NCBI RefSeq assembly: GCF_004322705.1
Contig: NZ_SIZZ01000001.1
Coordinates: 2,249,213-2,313,212, forward strand
Direction: 5' to 3'
From: Dyella terrae
GTDB taxonomy: Bacteria > Pseudomonadota > Gammaproteobacteria > Xanthomonadales > Rhodanobacteraceae
DNA length: 64,000 nt
Position 1 is the stretch's first letter. The number at the start of each line of letters is the position of its first letter. The position numbers and the translations under genes are program-made. The notes under the pieces are model-generated. The model did no database searches. It was not told the DNA's origin and saw nothing but the letters and a program-made list of their open reading frames with translations. Shown here piece after piece: positions 25,301 to 33,149 of this stretch.

Positions 25301-26077
25301 ATGGTGACATTGGCGACGGAGCACGTGATCGACGTGCACCACTGGAACGACACCCTTTTCAGCTTCCGCACGACGCGTGATCCTGGTTTTCGCTTCGACA
25401 GCGGACACTTCGTGATGATCGGCCTGGAAGTCGATGGCCGGCCATTGATGCGCGCGTATTCCATCGCCAGCGCCAACTGGGAAGAGCATCTTGAGTTCTT
25501 CAGCATCAAAGTGCCCGACGGCCCGCTGACGTCGCGCCTGCAGCACCTCAAGCCGGGTGATCCGGTCATCGTCAGCCGCAAGCCGACCGGCACGCTCGTG
25601 CTCAATGATCTCAAGCCGGGCAAGCATCTCTATCTGCTGGGCACGGGCACGGGCCTCGCACCCTTCATGAGCATCATCCGCGATCCGGAAACCTACGAAC
25701 GCTTCGACAAGATCGTACTGGCACACGGCGTTCGACACATCAACGACCTGGCCTACTCGGAGTACCTGGAGAACGTGCTTCCGCAGCACGAATACCTGGG
25801 TGAGATGGTGCGCGAGAAACTCATCTATTACCCCACCGTGACGCGCGAGGCGTTCCGCAACCGCGGCCGCATCACCGATGCGATTGCCGATGGCGTGATG
25901 AGCGAGGTGACGGGCCTGCCGCCGCTGAATCCGGAAACCGATCGCGTGATGTTGTGCGGCAGCCCGGCCATGCTGGACGACATCTGCGCCCTGCTTGATG
26001 GCCGCGGGTTCCATGCATCGCCGCGCACGCGCGAGCCGGGCGATTACGTGATCGAACGCGCTTTCGTCGAGAAGTGA
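25301..26077 (+). CDS. fpr: Ferredoxin/flavodoxin-NADP+ reductase
   Basis: Flavoenzyme of 258 residues that passes electrons between NADPH and ferredoxin or flavodoxin. The FAD domain has RAYSIASANWEEHLEFFSIKVPDGPLTSRL (R-x-Y-S motif) and the NADP domain has LGTGTGLAPFMSIIRD and MLCGSPAML. The sequence is very close to the Azotobacter/Pseudomonas Fpr class, including the start motif VHHWNDTLFSF. In that class fpr responds to oxidative stress and iron. The gene stands alone with a long leader. Confidence 0.95.
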   Translation: MVTLATEHVIDVHHWNDTLFSFRTTRDPGFRFDSGHFVMIGLEVDGRPLMRAYSIASANWEEHLEFFSIKVPDGPLTSRLQHLKPGDPVIVSRKPTGTLVLNDLKPGKHLYLLGTGTGLAPFMSIIRDPETYERFDKIVLAHGVRHINDLAYSEYLENVLPQHEYLGEMVREKLIYYPTVTREAFRNRGRITDAIADGVMSEVTGLPPLNPETDRVMLCGSPAMLDDICALLDGRGFHASPRTREPGDYVIERAFVEK

Positions 26078-26095
26078 CGCGCGTGGCCGCGGCGC

Positions 26096-26743
26096 TCAAT
26101 CGCGCACGCGGCCTTTTCCTTCGTTATCCCAATAACCGAAGATGCGGCGCGCCACGAGCTTGTAGACCGGCTTGAAGGTGGCGCGCCAGAAACGCGAATG
26201 CGCCGCCGGTGTTTGCAGGATCGCCCGCTGTCGGGCGCTCAGCGCCTCCGGGCAATAAGTGCGCTTGTGCTTCAGCAGGTGACGGAGGTCTTCACGCGCC
26301 AGCAGGCGAAACAAGGGACCGCGCCGACCGCGCGTCCAGGCGATCTGGAAATCCACCAGCGCGGGGCGACCGTCGTCACGCACCAACCAGTTGGGCTCCT
26401 TGGCCAGATCGTTGTGCACGATCCCGCGTCGATGCAGCGCGGCCAGTAGCCGCAGGGCATCGCGGTAGTACGCGCGATCGCGCGGCTGCGACTGCTGCAT
26501 CGGCGCGCCGGCGATATAGCTGCGCAGCAGTTCATGCCCGTTCCAGCCGAGCAGGGCCGGCACGCCATCGAGACCGTCCAGCTTGCGCAGGGCGCGTGCC
26601 TCGCGCCGCGCCGCGCGCCAGGCGAACAGGCGCGCCCACCAGCGCGCTGCGGCGATGTCGCGACGGATGACCGTGCGATCACCGTCGCGAACCAGCTCGA
26701 TGCGGCCCAGTTCGTCGGCTTTGAGTAAGGTGGTTTGCGTCAT
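26096..26743 (-). CDS. Small protein kinase-like / LPS-kinase-like protein
   Basis: Kinase-fold protein of 215 residues. The catalytic loop is HND (H110-N111-D112 in RRGIVHNDLAKEPNWL) and the metal loop is DFQ (131-133) rather than DFG, as in RIO, WaaP and Kdo kinases. A glycine-rich loop is not clear. Such proteins act on lipopolysaccharide core sugars or on unknown proteins; substrate cannot be read here. The ATG at 26743 begins MTQTTLLKADELGRIELVRDG; an in-frame ATG at 26866 would add 41 residues overlapping the control region of the opposite gene. It is divergent from DUF456 and convergent with fpr. Confidence 0.8.
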   Translation of the reverse strand: MTQTTLLKADELGRIELVRDGDRTVIRRDIAAARWWARLFAWRAARREARALRKLDGLDGVPALLGWNGHELLRSYIAGAPMQQSQPRDRAYYRDALRLLAALHRRGIVHNDLAKEPNWLVRDDGRPALVDFQIAWTRGRRGPLFRLLAREDLRHLLKHKRTYCPEALSARQRAILQTPAAHSRFWRATFKPVYKLVARRIFGYWDNEGKGRVRD

Positions 26744-26858
26744 CGGCGTCAAAAGCGGGAAACAGGCACAGGGAGGCATTGTCGCCGATCCGGTCCATGG
26801 GTTGGTCGCGGTTGCGTCAGCGCGCAGTACTCTGCCTTGCCCCTGCCACGGAACCGAC

Positions 26859-27341
26859 ATGGACATCGCCCTCTACATCCTTGCCGCCCTGCTGATTGTC
26901 GGCGGTATCGCCGGCAATATCCTCCCGGCCCTCCCCGGCATCCCCATGATCTTCGGCGGCATCTGGCTGGTTGCCGCTGTGGACAACTACCAGCACCTGG
27001 GCCTGTGGTGGCTGGTCATCATCGGCGTCATCGGAGCCGTGGGCGTGGCCATGGATTTCCTCGCCAGCGCCCTGGGTGCCAAACGCGTTGGCGCGAGCCG
27101 GCTGGCGCTGTGGGGCGCGGGCATCGGGACCATCGTGGGGATGTTCTTTGGTCTCGCCGGCCTGGTCCTCGGCCCCTTCGTGGGCGCGGTGATCGGCGAA
27201 CTCATGGCCGGCAACAGCGTCCTGCGCTCGGCCCATGTCGGGGTCGGCACGTGGATCGGCCTGCTGTTTGGCACGCTGGTGAAGCTGGTGCTTTCGTTCG
27301 TGATGATCGGGCTGTTCGGCTTCGCGATGATCTTCGGTTAG
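26859..27341 (+). CDS. DUF456 membrane protein
   Basis: Membrane protein of 160 residues consisting almost wholly of hydrophobic, glycine-rich helices. The family pattern is complete: LLIVGGIAGNILPALPGIPMIFGG near the N terminus, AMDFLASALGAKRVGASR in the centre, then GMFFGLAGLVLGPFVGAVIGEL and a C-terminal helix pair. The glycine-zipper repeats suggest tight helix packing. Function unknown. The ATG at 26859 fits the family start. It overlaps the haemolysin III gene by four bases, tail to tail. Confidence 0.88.
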   Translation: MDIALYILAALLIVGGIAGNILPALPGIPMIFGGIWLVAAVDNYQHLGLWWLVIIGVIGAVGVAMDFLASALGAKRVGASRLALWGAGIGTIVGMFFGLAGLVLGPFVGAVIGELMAGNSVLRSAHVGVGTWIGLLFGTLVKLVLSFVMIGLFGFAMIFG

Positions 27342-28006
27342 GCGACCCGATCGGGGATCACGTAGAGCAACACCGCGAGGTAATGCAGCACGCTGCCGGC
27401 GAGTACGAACAGGTGCCACACCGTGTGGTGGAACGGCAGGCGGCGCCACAGGTAGAACGGTACGCCCAGCGTGTAAGCGGCGCCGCCAGCGATCAGCAGC
27501 ACCAGGCCGCCGGTTTCCAGGCTCGCGCTCAGCGGCTTGAACGCCACCATCGCCACCCAGCCCATCGCCACGTAAAACACCACCGCGAGCTTGCGGAAGC
27601 GCTTGAGCACGCCCAGCTCCAGCGCAATGCCCAGGATGGCCAGCGTCCAGATCGTGATGAACAGGCCCAGCCCCCACGCGCCCGGCAGGGCGATCAACGT
27701 AAATGGGGTATAGGTACCGGCAATCAGCAGGAAGATCGCGATGTGATCGAGCGTGCGCAGCACGCGCTTGGCACCCTCGCCGGACACCGAGTGGTAAAGC
27801 GTGGAGGCGGTGTACAGCAGGATCAGCGTGGTGCCGAAGACGGCGCTGGCGGTGACCGCGCGCGCATCGCCCACCATGGCCGAGAAGGCCACCAGGGTCG
27901 CCAGCCCGGCGATGCTCAGGACGATGCCGATGCCATGAACGACACAGCTGGCCAGCTCGTCGGCAAAGCTGTAACGCGGGAGGGCAGCGGGGGCGCTGGC
28001 GGACAT
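27338..28006 (-). CDS. Haemolysin III / PAQR-family membrane protein
   Basis: Seven-helix membrane protein of 222 residues, homologous to YqfA and the PAQR receptors. The family motifs are present: ELASCVVHGIGIVLSIAGL, STLYHSVSGEGAKRVLRTLDHIAIFLLIAGTYTPF and FHHTVWHLFVLAGSVLHYLAVLLYV. The conserved histidines and Ser/Asp that coordinate zinc in PAQR proteins are kept. It is not shown to be haemolytic in most bacteria. The ATG at 28006 has AAGGAACGTCC in front; the upstream in-frame start at 28105 is rejected. Confidence 0.92.
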   Translation of the reverse strand: MSASAPAALPRYSFADELASCVVHGIGIVLSIAGLATLVAFSAMVGDARAVTASAVFGTTLILLYTASTLYHSVSGEGAKRVLRTLDHIAIFLLIAGTYTPFTLIALPGAWGLGLFITIWTLAILGIALELGVLKRFRKLAVVFYVAMGWVAMVAFKPLSASLETGGLVLLIAGGAAYTLGVPFYLWRRLPFHHTVWHLFVLAGSVLHYLAVLLYVIPDRVA

Positions 28007-28114
28007 GGACGTTCCTTGGGGTGCTCGGGGATCGAGCCCGCGCGGGGCGGGCTCATGCACCACGAACCTTACCCGGGCGGGCGCCGCTTGGATACTCCCG
28101 CGCACGGGCCGGCG

Positions 28115-28543
28115 TCACTCAATGATGAAGGCGCCGAAGGCCACGCCAAGGTTCCAGCCCTCACCCGTTCCGCTGAGCGCCAGCGACACATTGCCCTTGG
28201 TCAGCACCTGGGCATCGGCCGATTTCTGCGCGCCGGCATGGGCCTGGGCGTTGGCGTAGTGGCCCTTGATCTCGCTCATGTTGTTGACGCCGCTGAACTT
28301 GCCTTCGCCGTTGGTGATCTTGCTCTTGCCGAAGGTCAGGCCGCCGCCCTTGACGCGGATGTGCACCTTCATGCTCTGACCGTTGTTGCAGGTCACGGTG
28401 CCGGAGCCTTCGGCCGTCTGGTAGAACGCGGACCAGCCGGACACCCCGAACTTCATCTTGCACGAGATCTCGCCCGCACTCGCCATCGTCGGCAAGGCGA
28501 GTGCAGCCAACACCATCACCATCCCAAGTACGTGCTTTTTCAT
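28115..28543 (-). CDS. Exported protein of unknown function
   Basis: Protein of 142 residues with a signal peptide (MKKHVLGMVMVLAALALPTMASA) and a mature part of about 120 residues. It has two cysteines (GEISCKMKFG and VTCNNGQSM), a glycine-rich centre (KGGGLTFGKSKITNGEGKFSG) and an apolar C terminus (GWNLGVAFGAFIIE), suggesting a small beta-barrel. The ATG at 28543 follows GGAGACGGTC. Upstream in-frame starts would bury the signal peptide. I do not recognise the family with confidence. Confidence 0.72.
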   Translation of the reverse strand: MKKHVLGMVMVLAALALPTMASAGEISCKMKFGVSGWSAFYQTAEGSGTVTCNNGQSMKVHIRVKGGGLTFGKSKITNGEGKFSGVNNMSEIKGHYANAQAHAGAQKSADAQVLTKGNVSLALSGTGEGWNLGVAFGAFIIE

Positions 28544-28624
28544 GACCGTCTCCAGGCCGCGCCGCCGCGGACCATTTCCGCGCGACATCATGCACACATT
28601 GCGATGTTCGTCGTGAATCAGCTG

Positions 28625-28746
28625 TTCACGGATTCTGGACACGGGCAAAAGCCGCACCCGAGGAAACTTGGCATTCCGGGTATCTCCCCCTCTCTCCCCC
28701 GATACCCGGCCTATTGAGCCCCGCCATCCTGTGCGGGGCTTTTTTT
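28625..28746 (+). ncRNA. Candidate small regulatory RNA with a C-rich hairpin loop
   Basis: The region holds two consecutive hairpins and no protein gene on this strand. Hairpin 1 is a perfect 9-bp stem, CCGGGTATC (28676-28684) with GATACCCGG (28701-28709), enclosing a 16-base pyrimidine loop of two CCCCC runs. Hairpin 2 is the intrinsic terminator at 28717-28746. Loops of this kind pair with ribosome-binding sites in known trans-acting small RNAs of other Proteobacteria (general knowledge). No upstream + strand gene needs this terminator: the nearest ends at 27341. The 5' end is not defined; I set it near 28625 and found no clear promoter. Confidence 0.5.
28717..28746 (+). terminator. Strong intrinsic terminator on the + strand
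   Basis: Perfect 8-bp stem AGCCCCGC (28717-28724) and GCGGGGCT (28733-28740), eight-base loop, then seven T residues (28740-28746). It reads out properly only on the + strand, where the only candidate transcript is the small RNA proposed here. Confidence 0.85.
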
Positions 28747-28763
28747 GCCCGCGCCAGGCGCGA

Positions 28764-29591
28764 TCAATGGGCCACGAGCATGGGCAGGTCGCCGTGCATG
28801 AAGAGGTGGCGGGTGGTCCCGCCCAGCACCATCTGGGCGAGGCGCGAACGGCTCCATGCGCCCATCACCAGCAGGTCCGCCCGATGCGCGTGGGCGGCAT
28901 CGAGCAACAGGGGGCCGGCAGCGTGGGATGGGCCGGCATCCAGCGCCTGGATGCGCGCCCGGATGCCGTGGCGCTGCAACCAGTCGGCCAGTCCCGGAGG
29001 CGGCAGCACCGCCAGGGCGTCGGCGTACATCTCGCTGCCGTCGATCACCAGGACGTCATCGGCGCGCTGCAAGACCGGAACGGCGGCGGCCAGGGCCAGC
29101 GCGGATTCGCGGCTGCCGTTCCAGGCCACCACCGCACGCGAGCCCACCGTGTCGATCGTCGCAATGTCCGGAACGACCAGCACCGGACGATCGCTGCCGA
29201 ACACGCACCGGGACACCGTGCCGAAGCCAACCGGGGCATCGCTGCGTTGCTGGCTGCGCTCCATCACCAGGAGGTCATAGCCGGCAGCGGCCTGGCAGAC
29301 CGTCTGCACGGTATCCCCCTGCGCGACGCGCCAGGCGCCGGCAATCCCCGCGCCGGCCAGCCAGCCATGCCATTCCCCGCCGTGCTCTTCGGCCTCCACG
29401 CAGCGGCGCCGGGTTTCCTCCAGTTGGGCCGGGACGGCCTCGGGAAGGCTGAAGGCAGCCGCCGGCAGATCCGCGACGAACAGGCCATCCAGACGCGCGC
29501 CCAGACGCGTCGCCAGGGCCTGCGCGGCGCGCGATGCCGGGGTGTGCATGTCGATGTGCTGCAGGTACAGCAGGATGTCGAAGGCTGACAT
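28764..29591 (-). CDS. Tandem-domain universal stress protein
   Basis: Protein of 275 residues with two Usp-like halves, the second ending in the ATP-loop-like motif LVMGAWSRSRLAQMVLGGTTRHLF. The first half is diverged (GYDLLVMERSQQRSDAPVGFGTVSRCVFG) but keeps the fold. Family members respond to oxidative and stringent stress; this one resembles the tandem Usp group of Proteobacteria. The ATG at 29591 begins MSAFDILLYLQHIDMH; frames further upstream overlap the control region of tonB and are rejected. It is divergent from tonB with about 200 bases between them. Confidence 0.88.
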   Translation of the reverse strand: MSAFDILLYLQHIDMHTPASRAAQALATRLGARLDGLFVADLPAAAFSLPEAVPAQLEETRRRCVEAEEHGGEWHGWLAGAGIAGAWRVAQGDTVQTVCQAAAGYDLLVMERSQQRSDAPVGFGTVSRCVFGSDRPVLVVPDIATIDTVGSRAVVAWNGSRESALALAAAVPVLQRADDVLVIDGSEMYADALAVLPPPGLADWLQRHGIRARIQALDAGPSHAAGPLLLDAAHAHRADLLVMGAWSRSRLAQMVLGGTTRHLFMHGDLPMLVAH

Positions 29592-29795
29592 GCGGCAACT
29601 CCATGTGTGGCACTTGGCGAACACTCTAGCGCGATGGCTGCCCGAGGGAAGTACATGAATCGCACCTGACCATCTTGCGGAATCCATGACGTCTGGCATA
29701 GGCTGAGATCGCACCGGCACGATCCCACCGCGTCCCCGCGCGGAGTGCCCTTGCACCACATCGAGTCCAACAACGTGAATGTCAGGAGGTCGCCT

Positions 29796-30452
29796 ATGTC
29801 GTCCGCAGGCCTGGCTGTCGCTCGTCCGCACCCTGATGCCGTCCGCATTGCCGGCCTCAGCGTCGCCATCGCCCTTAACCTGGGCGTGCTGTTGATCACC
29901 CTTCGCCCCATGGCGCCCACCATCATGGATGCCGTCCAGCGCACCAAGGACCTGACGGTCGTCTGGATCACGCCGCCACCCAAGGTGCCCGATCCCCCGC
30001 CGATCGAAGCGCCCATCACGCCCAAGCAAGTCACGGTCGTGCCACGCATCCATGCAGCCCCGGTCACGGTGCCGCCCGCACCAACGCCGATGTTGACGGA
30101 CGAGGGCACCGCCCCCGCCGGACCGATCACGCCGCCAGCGCCCGAGCCGACGCCGGTCGCACCGTCAGGCCCACCGGAGGCCACGCTCGCCTACAAGGCA
30201 TCGCCGCTGACTTTCCCGCCCATTGCGATTCGCCAGCGTATGCATGGCACCGTGGTGCTTCGCGTGCTGGTGGACGAGGAAGGCAAGCCGATCCAGGTCG
30301 AGATGGAGCAAAGCAGTGGTTACGCCCTGCTTGATCGCAGCGCGCGCGAACAGGTACTGGCGAAGTGGCGATTCCAGCCGGCCACGGTCGAAGGCCGCAC
30401 GACGAAAGCGTGGGCACGCGTACCGGTGAGTTTCGATCTGCGCGAGCTGTAA
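29796..30452 (+). CDS. tonB: TonB energy transducer
   Basis: Inner-membrane protein of 218 residues that couples proton motive force to outer-membrane transporters. Order: cytosolic start, membrane helix (about 18-37, AGLSVAIALNLGVLLITL), a proline-rich periplasmic linker of about 80 residues (WITPPPKVPDPPPIEAPIT, PPAPEPTPVAPSGPPEA) and a C-terminal TonB domain (about 135-218, GTVVLRVLVDEEGKPIQVEMEQSSG and LDRSAREQVLAKWRFQPA). The helix lacks the classic SHLS box. The start follows AGGAGG. No exbB or exbD lies nearby, so it must share a complex encoded elsewhere. Confidence 0.92.
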   Translation: MSSAGLAVARPHPDAVRIAGLSVAIALNLGVLLITLRPMAPTIMDAVQRTKDLTVVWITPPPKVPDPPPIEAPITPKQVTVVPRIHAAPVTVPPAPTPMLTDEGTAPAGPITPPAPEPTPVAPSGPPEATLAYKASPLTFPPIAIRQRMHGTVVLRVLVDEEGKPIQVEMEQSSGYALLDRSAREQVLAKWRFQPATVEGRTTKAWARVPVSFDLREL

Positions 30453-30493
30453 GTTCGACGCGATGCGCATAACGCGCATCCGGCCACAAAAAA

Positions 30494-30524
30494 GGCCCGG
30501 CCGGCATCATGTGCCGACCGGGCC
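30494..30524. terminator. Bidirectional intrinsic terminator
   Basis: A 13-bp stem (30494-30506 with 30512-30524) with one mismatch and a five-base loop. It is flanked by A6 on the left (30488-30493) and TTT on the right, so it can end both tonB and the convergent small membrane gene. Confidence 0.75.
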
Positions 30525-30536
30525 TTTCCACGGCAA

Positions 30537-30827
30537 TCAATGCGCTTGCGTGTGAGCCGTTGGTGCGTGATGGCGCGAAGCGCGCGCAATCAGCCACACC
30601 ACGCCGATGACAAGCGCCAGCGGCAGCAACACGGGCAGCAACGAGAACAGCACGATCGGCGCGATAAGCAGGAGCGCCAGGCCACCGAACAGCAGGCCGA
30701 AGGCCGCACCAATGATGCTGAAAATGCCGCCAATCAAGGCGAATGTCACCTTGAAGACAGCGCCGATGACGGCAGCCGTCAGCCACAGTCCGAAGCACAC
30801 CACCAGCAGGATCGACAGCGTGAACAT
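30537..30827 (-). CDS. Small hydrophobic membrane protein
   Basis: Membrane protein of 96 residues with about three closely spaced helices (SILLVVCFGLWLTAAVIGAV, GGIFSIIGAAFGLLFGGLA, PIVLFSLLPVLLPLALVIGVVW) and a histidine-containing C-terminal tail (SRHHAPTAHTQAH). The ATG at 30827 follows GAGGAGATCCTC, a good ribosome-binding site; a start 18 bases earlier would not add a recognised motif. No function is known. It shares the terminator at 30494-30524 with tonB. Confidence 0.7.
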   Translation of the reverse strand: MFTLSILLVVCFGLWLTAAVIGAVFKVTFALIGGIFSIIGAAFGLLFGGLALLLIAPIVLFSLLPVLLPLALVIGVVWLIARASRHHAPTAHTQAH

Positions 30828-31116
30828 GAGGATCTCCTCAGCCATCCAGACGACGACATGATCGGCCGCTGCAAGGCGGAATTCATGTTGCGGAAGTCAT
30901 GGGTGAACAGCAAAGCGCCCGTCGTGCCCAGGCACCCGCCAGGCAGCTCACCGAAGGCAACCATGGCATCGGGACGTTCCATCCTTATAGAAACGGAGCA
31001 TTCGCGACGTCCGAATGCGATCCCATTCACGCGCCAGCAAATCGCCCGCACCGTGTTACGCCTCTTTAACAGGTCCCATGGTCCACTGCGCGCCGGTCTC
31101 AACCGAGTTCCATCGC

Positions 31117-31686
31117 ATGAGCCAACACATGCACACCCTCAAGGCGCTGCGTGACATCGCATACGATCTCGGCGCGAACGAACGTCCCGACCTTGCGAGC
31201 ATGGCGCGCGAGATGGGTCGTGTCATCCATCAGCAAGGTCGCGCGTTGAATGACGGTCTTGCGCCGCTGCGCAAGCGTCAACGCGGTTTTGAGCGCTGGC
31301 TCGTCGGGCAGCGGAGCAAGGTCAGCCTTCTGGTCATGGTGTGGCCGGCCAACCACAGCACGCCCGTGCACGATCATGGCGGCTTGTGGGGGCTGGAACT
31401 GGCGCTTCAGGGTGCCCTGGAAGTGCAGTCCTGGTCGCGCGACGACGTCTCGGGCGAACTGACGCTGCAGGGGCAGGACTGGCTGGGCCCTGGCGATGCG
31501 ACCTGGTTCGAGGCGGATGGGGGTTATGCCCACCGCTGCCGCAATTTGTCGCGGCACGAGGCCGCTTTGACGCTTCACGTCTATGGCGGCAATCTGGCAC
31601 AGTACCTCGCGTACGAGCCGGCGGCGCGTGACAAGTGGTTGGCACGCCCGCAGCGCGCGGCGATCGCCGGACACCTGGGCGCGTAA
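31117..31686 (+). CDS. Cysteine dioxygenase-type cupin
   Basis: Cupin of 189 residues resembling type I cysteine dioxygenase. The iron ligands fit H85, H87 (STPVHDHGGLWGLEL) and H139 (GGYAHRCRN), spaced as in the family. A Cys-Tyr crosslink partner cannot be identified with confidence. The family oxidises cysteine (or related thiols such as 3-mercaptopropionate) to the sulphinate. The ATG at 31117 begins MSQHMHTLKALRDIAYDLG. The FAD/NAD(P)-binding protein begins 37 bases later, so the two probably form an operon for thiol metabolism. The exact substrate is unresolved. Confidence 0.82.
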   Translation: MSQHMHTLKALRDIAYDLGANERPDLASMAREMGRVIHQQGRALNDGLAPLRKRQRGFERWLVGQRSKVSLLVMVWPANHSTPVHDHGGLWGLELALQGALEVQSWSRDDVSGELTLQGQDWLGPGDATWFEADGGYAHRCRNLSRHEAALTLHVYGGNLAQYLAYEPAARDKWLARPQRAAIAGHLGA

Positions 31687-31723
31687 GCCCGCTTTCATTC
31701 GCACTATTTTCTTAAGGAGTGGC

Positions 31724-33091
31724 ATGTACCGACGTGTCGCCATTATTGGCGGCGGCGCCGCATCCGCGGCGCTGCTCAGTGAAATCCTCGAACGGCAGCA
31801 TGCATCCCCCGTGCACCTGGACTGGTACACCGGTGGCGGCTCGCTGGGTCGGGGCATTGCCTATGGCACCCGCTCGGACCGCCACCTGCTGAACGTACGC
31901 GCCGCGTCCATGAGCATGTTCGTGGCGCGCCCGCGCGGATTCCTCGATTACGCCCAGCGCGGCGACCACAGCATCGCCGGCACCGATTTCCTGCCGCGCC
32001 GCATGTACGGCGACTACCTCGAAGCCGAGGTACGTCGCTCACTGGATCGCGCCGCTGAACTCGGCCACGACGTACGCGTCATTCCGTTTGCCGTCGACGC
32101 CATCGTGCCGGAAAACGACGGGGTCACCGTCATCCAGGGCGAGGAAAGCACGCGGGTCGACGCCGCCGTGCTTGCACTCGGTGCCCTGCCGCCGCAGCCG
32201 CTGGGCGGCGTCACCGAGGCCGCATTGACGAGCGGCCGCTACATCGTCGATCCCTGGCGCTTCCTCGCCTCCGCCCAGCCCAGCGCCGAACCGTTCGACG
32301 TCGTCCTGGTCGGCATGGGCCTGACGTCGGTAGACGTTGTGCTCGAACTGGCCGAGCTGTGGCCCAAGGCACGTTTCACCGCCCTCTCGCGCCACGGCCT
32401 GCTGCCGGAGCCGCACCTCGCCGTGTCCTCGGCCCCGACCGATGACGGCAGCGACCTGATCGAATCCATGCTTGCCGCGCCCGACATCCGCACGTGGATG
32501 CGCCTGTTGCGCGAGGCAATCCGCCAGACGCCGGACTGGCGTGTCGTCATCGACAGCCTGCGTCCGCATACCCCTTCGCTCTGGCGCGCCCTGCCGCGCG
32601 AAGAGCGCGCACGATTCCTGCGCCACGCCCGTTGGGCCTGGGAGCGCGCCCGTCATCGCATGGCGCCGCAAGTCGCAGAAGCGCTCGCTCGACTGGAACG
32701 CGAAGGTCGGCTCGTCCGTCGCCGTGGCCGCATGCAGGCCGTCGACGTCAAGGGCGATGCGCTGCAGCTGGAACTGCGCCCCAAGGGCTCGGCATTCAAC
32801 GAGCAGGTCACCGCGGATTACGTGATCCAGACCATCGGCCTCAACACGGATGTGCGCCGCGCAGGTCATCCGCTGGTCAACCAATTGTTCACCAATGGCC
32901 ACATCACGCCTGATGCACTGGGGCTCGGCGCCGAAGGCACGCTCGAAGGGCGCCTCAGGCATGGCGGCGCCACATGGCCGCATTTCTACGCGATCGGCAG
33001 CATGCTGCGTGGCACGCACTGGGAATCCACGGCCATGCCGGAGATTCGACAGCAGGCGCGCAACCTCGCCGACCAGCTCTTCGGGTCCTGA
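31724..33091 (+). CDS. FAD/NAD(P)-binding oxidoreductase-like protein
   Basis: Protein of 455 residues with an N-terminal Rossmann loop (RRVAIIGGGAASAALLSEIL) and a GRGIAYGTRSDRHLLNVRAASMS segment typical of the FAD-NAD(P)-binding family (NAD_binding_9). A second dinucleotide site lies near VVLVGMGLTSVDVVLELAEL. The C terminus has FYAIGSMLRGTHWESTAMPEIRQQA, the usual final FAD contact. AAGGAG stands before the ATG at 31724. It follows the cupin gene closely and ends at a strong terminator. The substrate is unknown; members are often near siderophore or sulphur genes. Confidence 0.85.
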   Translation: MYRRVAIIGGGAASAALLSEILERQHASPVHLDWYTGGGSLGRGIAYGTRSDRHLLNVRAASMSMFVARPRGFLDYAQRGDHSIAGTDFLPRRMYGDYLEAEVRRSLDRAAELGHDVRVIPFAVDAIVPENDGVTVIQGEESTRVDAAVLALGALPPQPLGGVTEAALTSGRYIVDPWRFLASAQPSAEPFDVVLVGMGLTSVDVVLELAELWPKARFTALSRHGLLPEPHLAVSSAPTDDGSDLIESMLAAPDIRTWMRLLREAIRQTPDWRVVIDSLRPHTPSLWRALPREERARFLRHARWAWERARHRMAPQVAEALARLEREGRLVRRRGRMQAVDVKGDALQLELRPKGSAFNEQVTADYVIQTIGLNTDVRRAGHPLVNQLFTNGHITPDALGLGAEGTLEGRLRHGGATWPHFYAIGSMLRGTHWESTAMPEIRQQARNLADQLFGS

Positions 33092-33096
33092 TCCAC

Positions 33097-33128
33097 GAAA
33101 ACGGCGCCACGAGGCGCCGTTTTCTTTT
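33097..33128. terminator. Bidirectional intrinsic terminator
   Basis: A perfect 12-bp stem (33097-33108 with 33113-33124, GAAAACGGCGCC and its complement) with loop ACGA, followed by TTTT. It closes the cupin-FAD operon and, on the other strand, the alcohol dehydrogenase gene. Confidence 0.85.
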
Positions 33129-33149
33129 GGACGTCCAAACGACGGGCAA

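Noticed and set aside
28585-28627. Promoter for the candidate small RNA (TTGCGA at 28599)
   Set aside because: No acceptable -10 element at 16-18 bases; not called.
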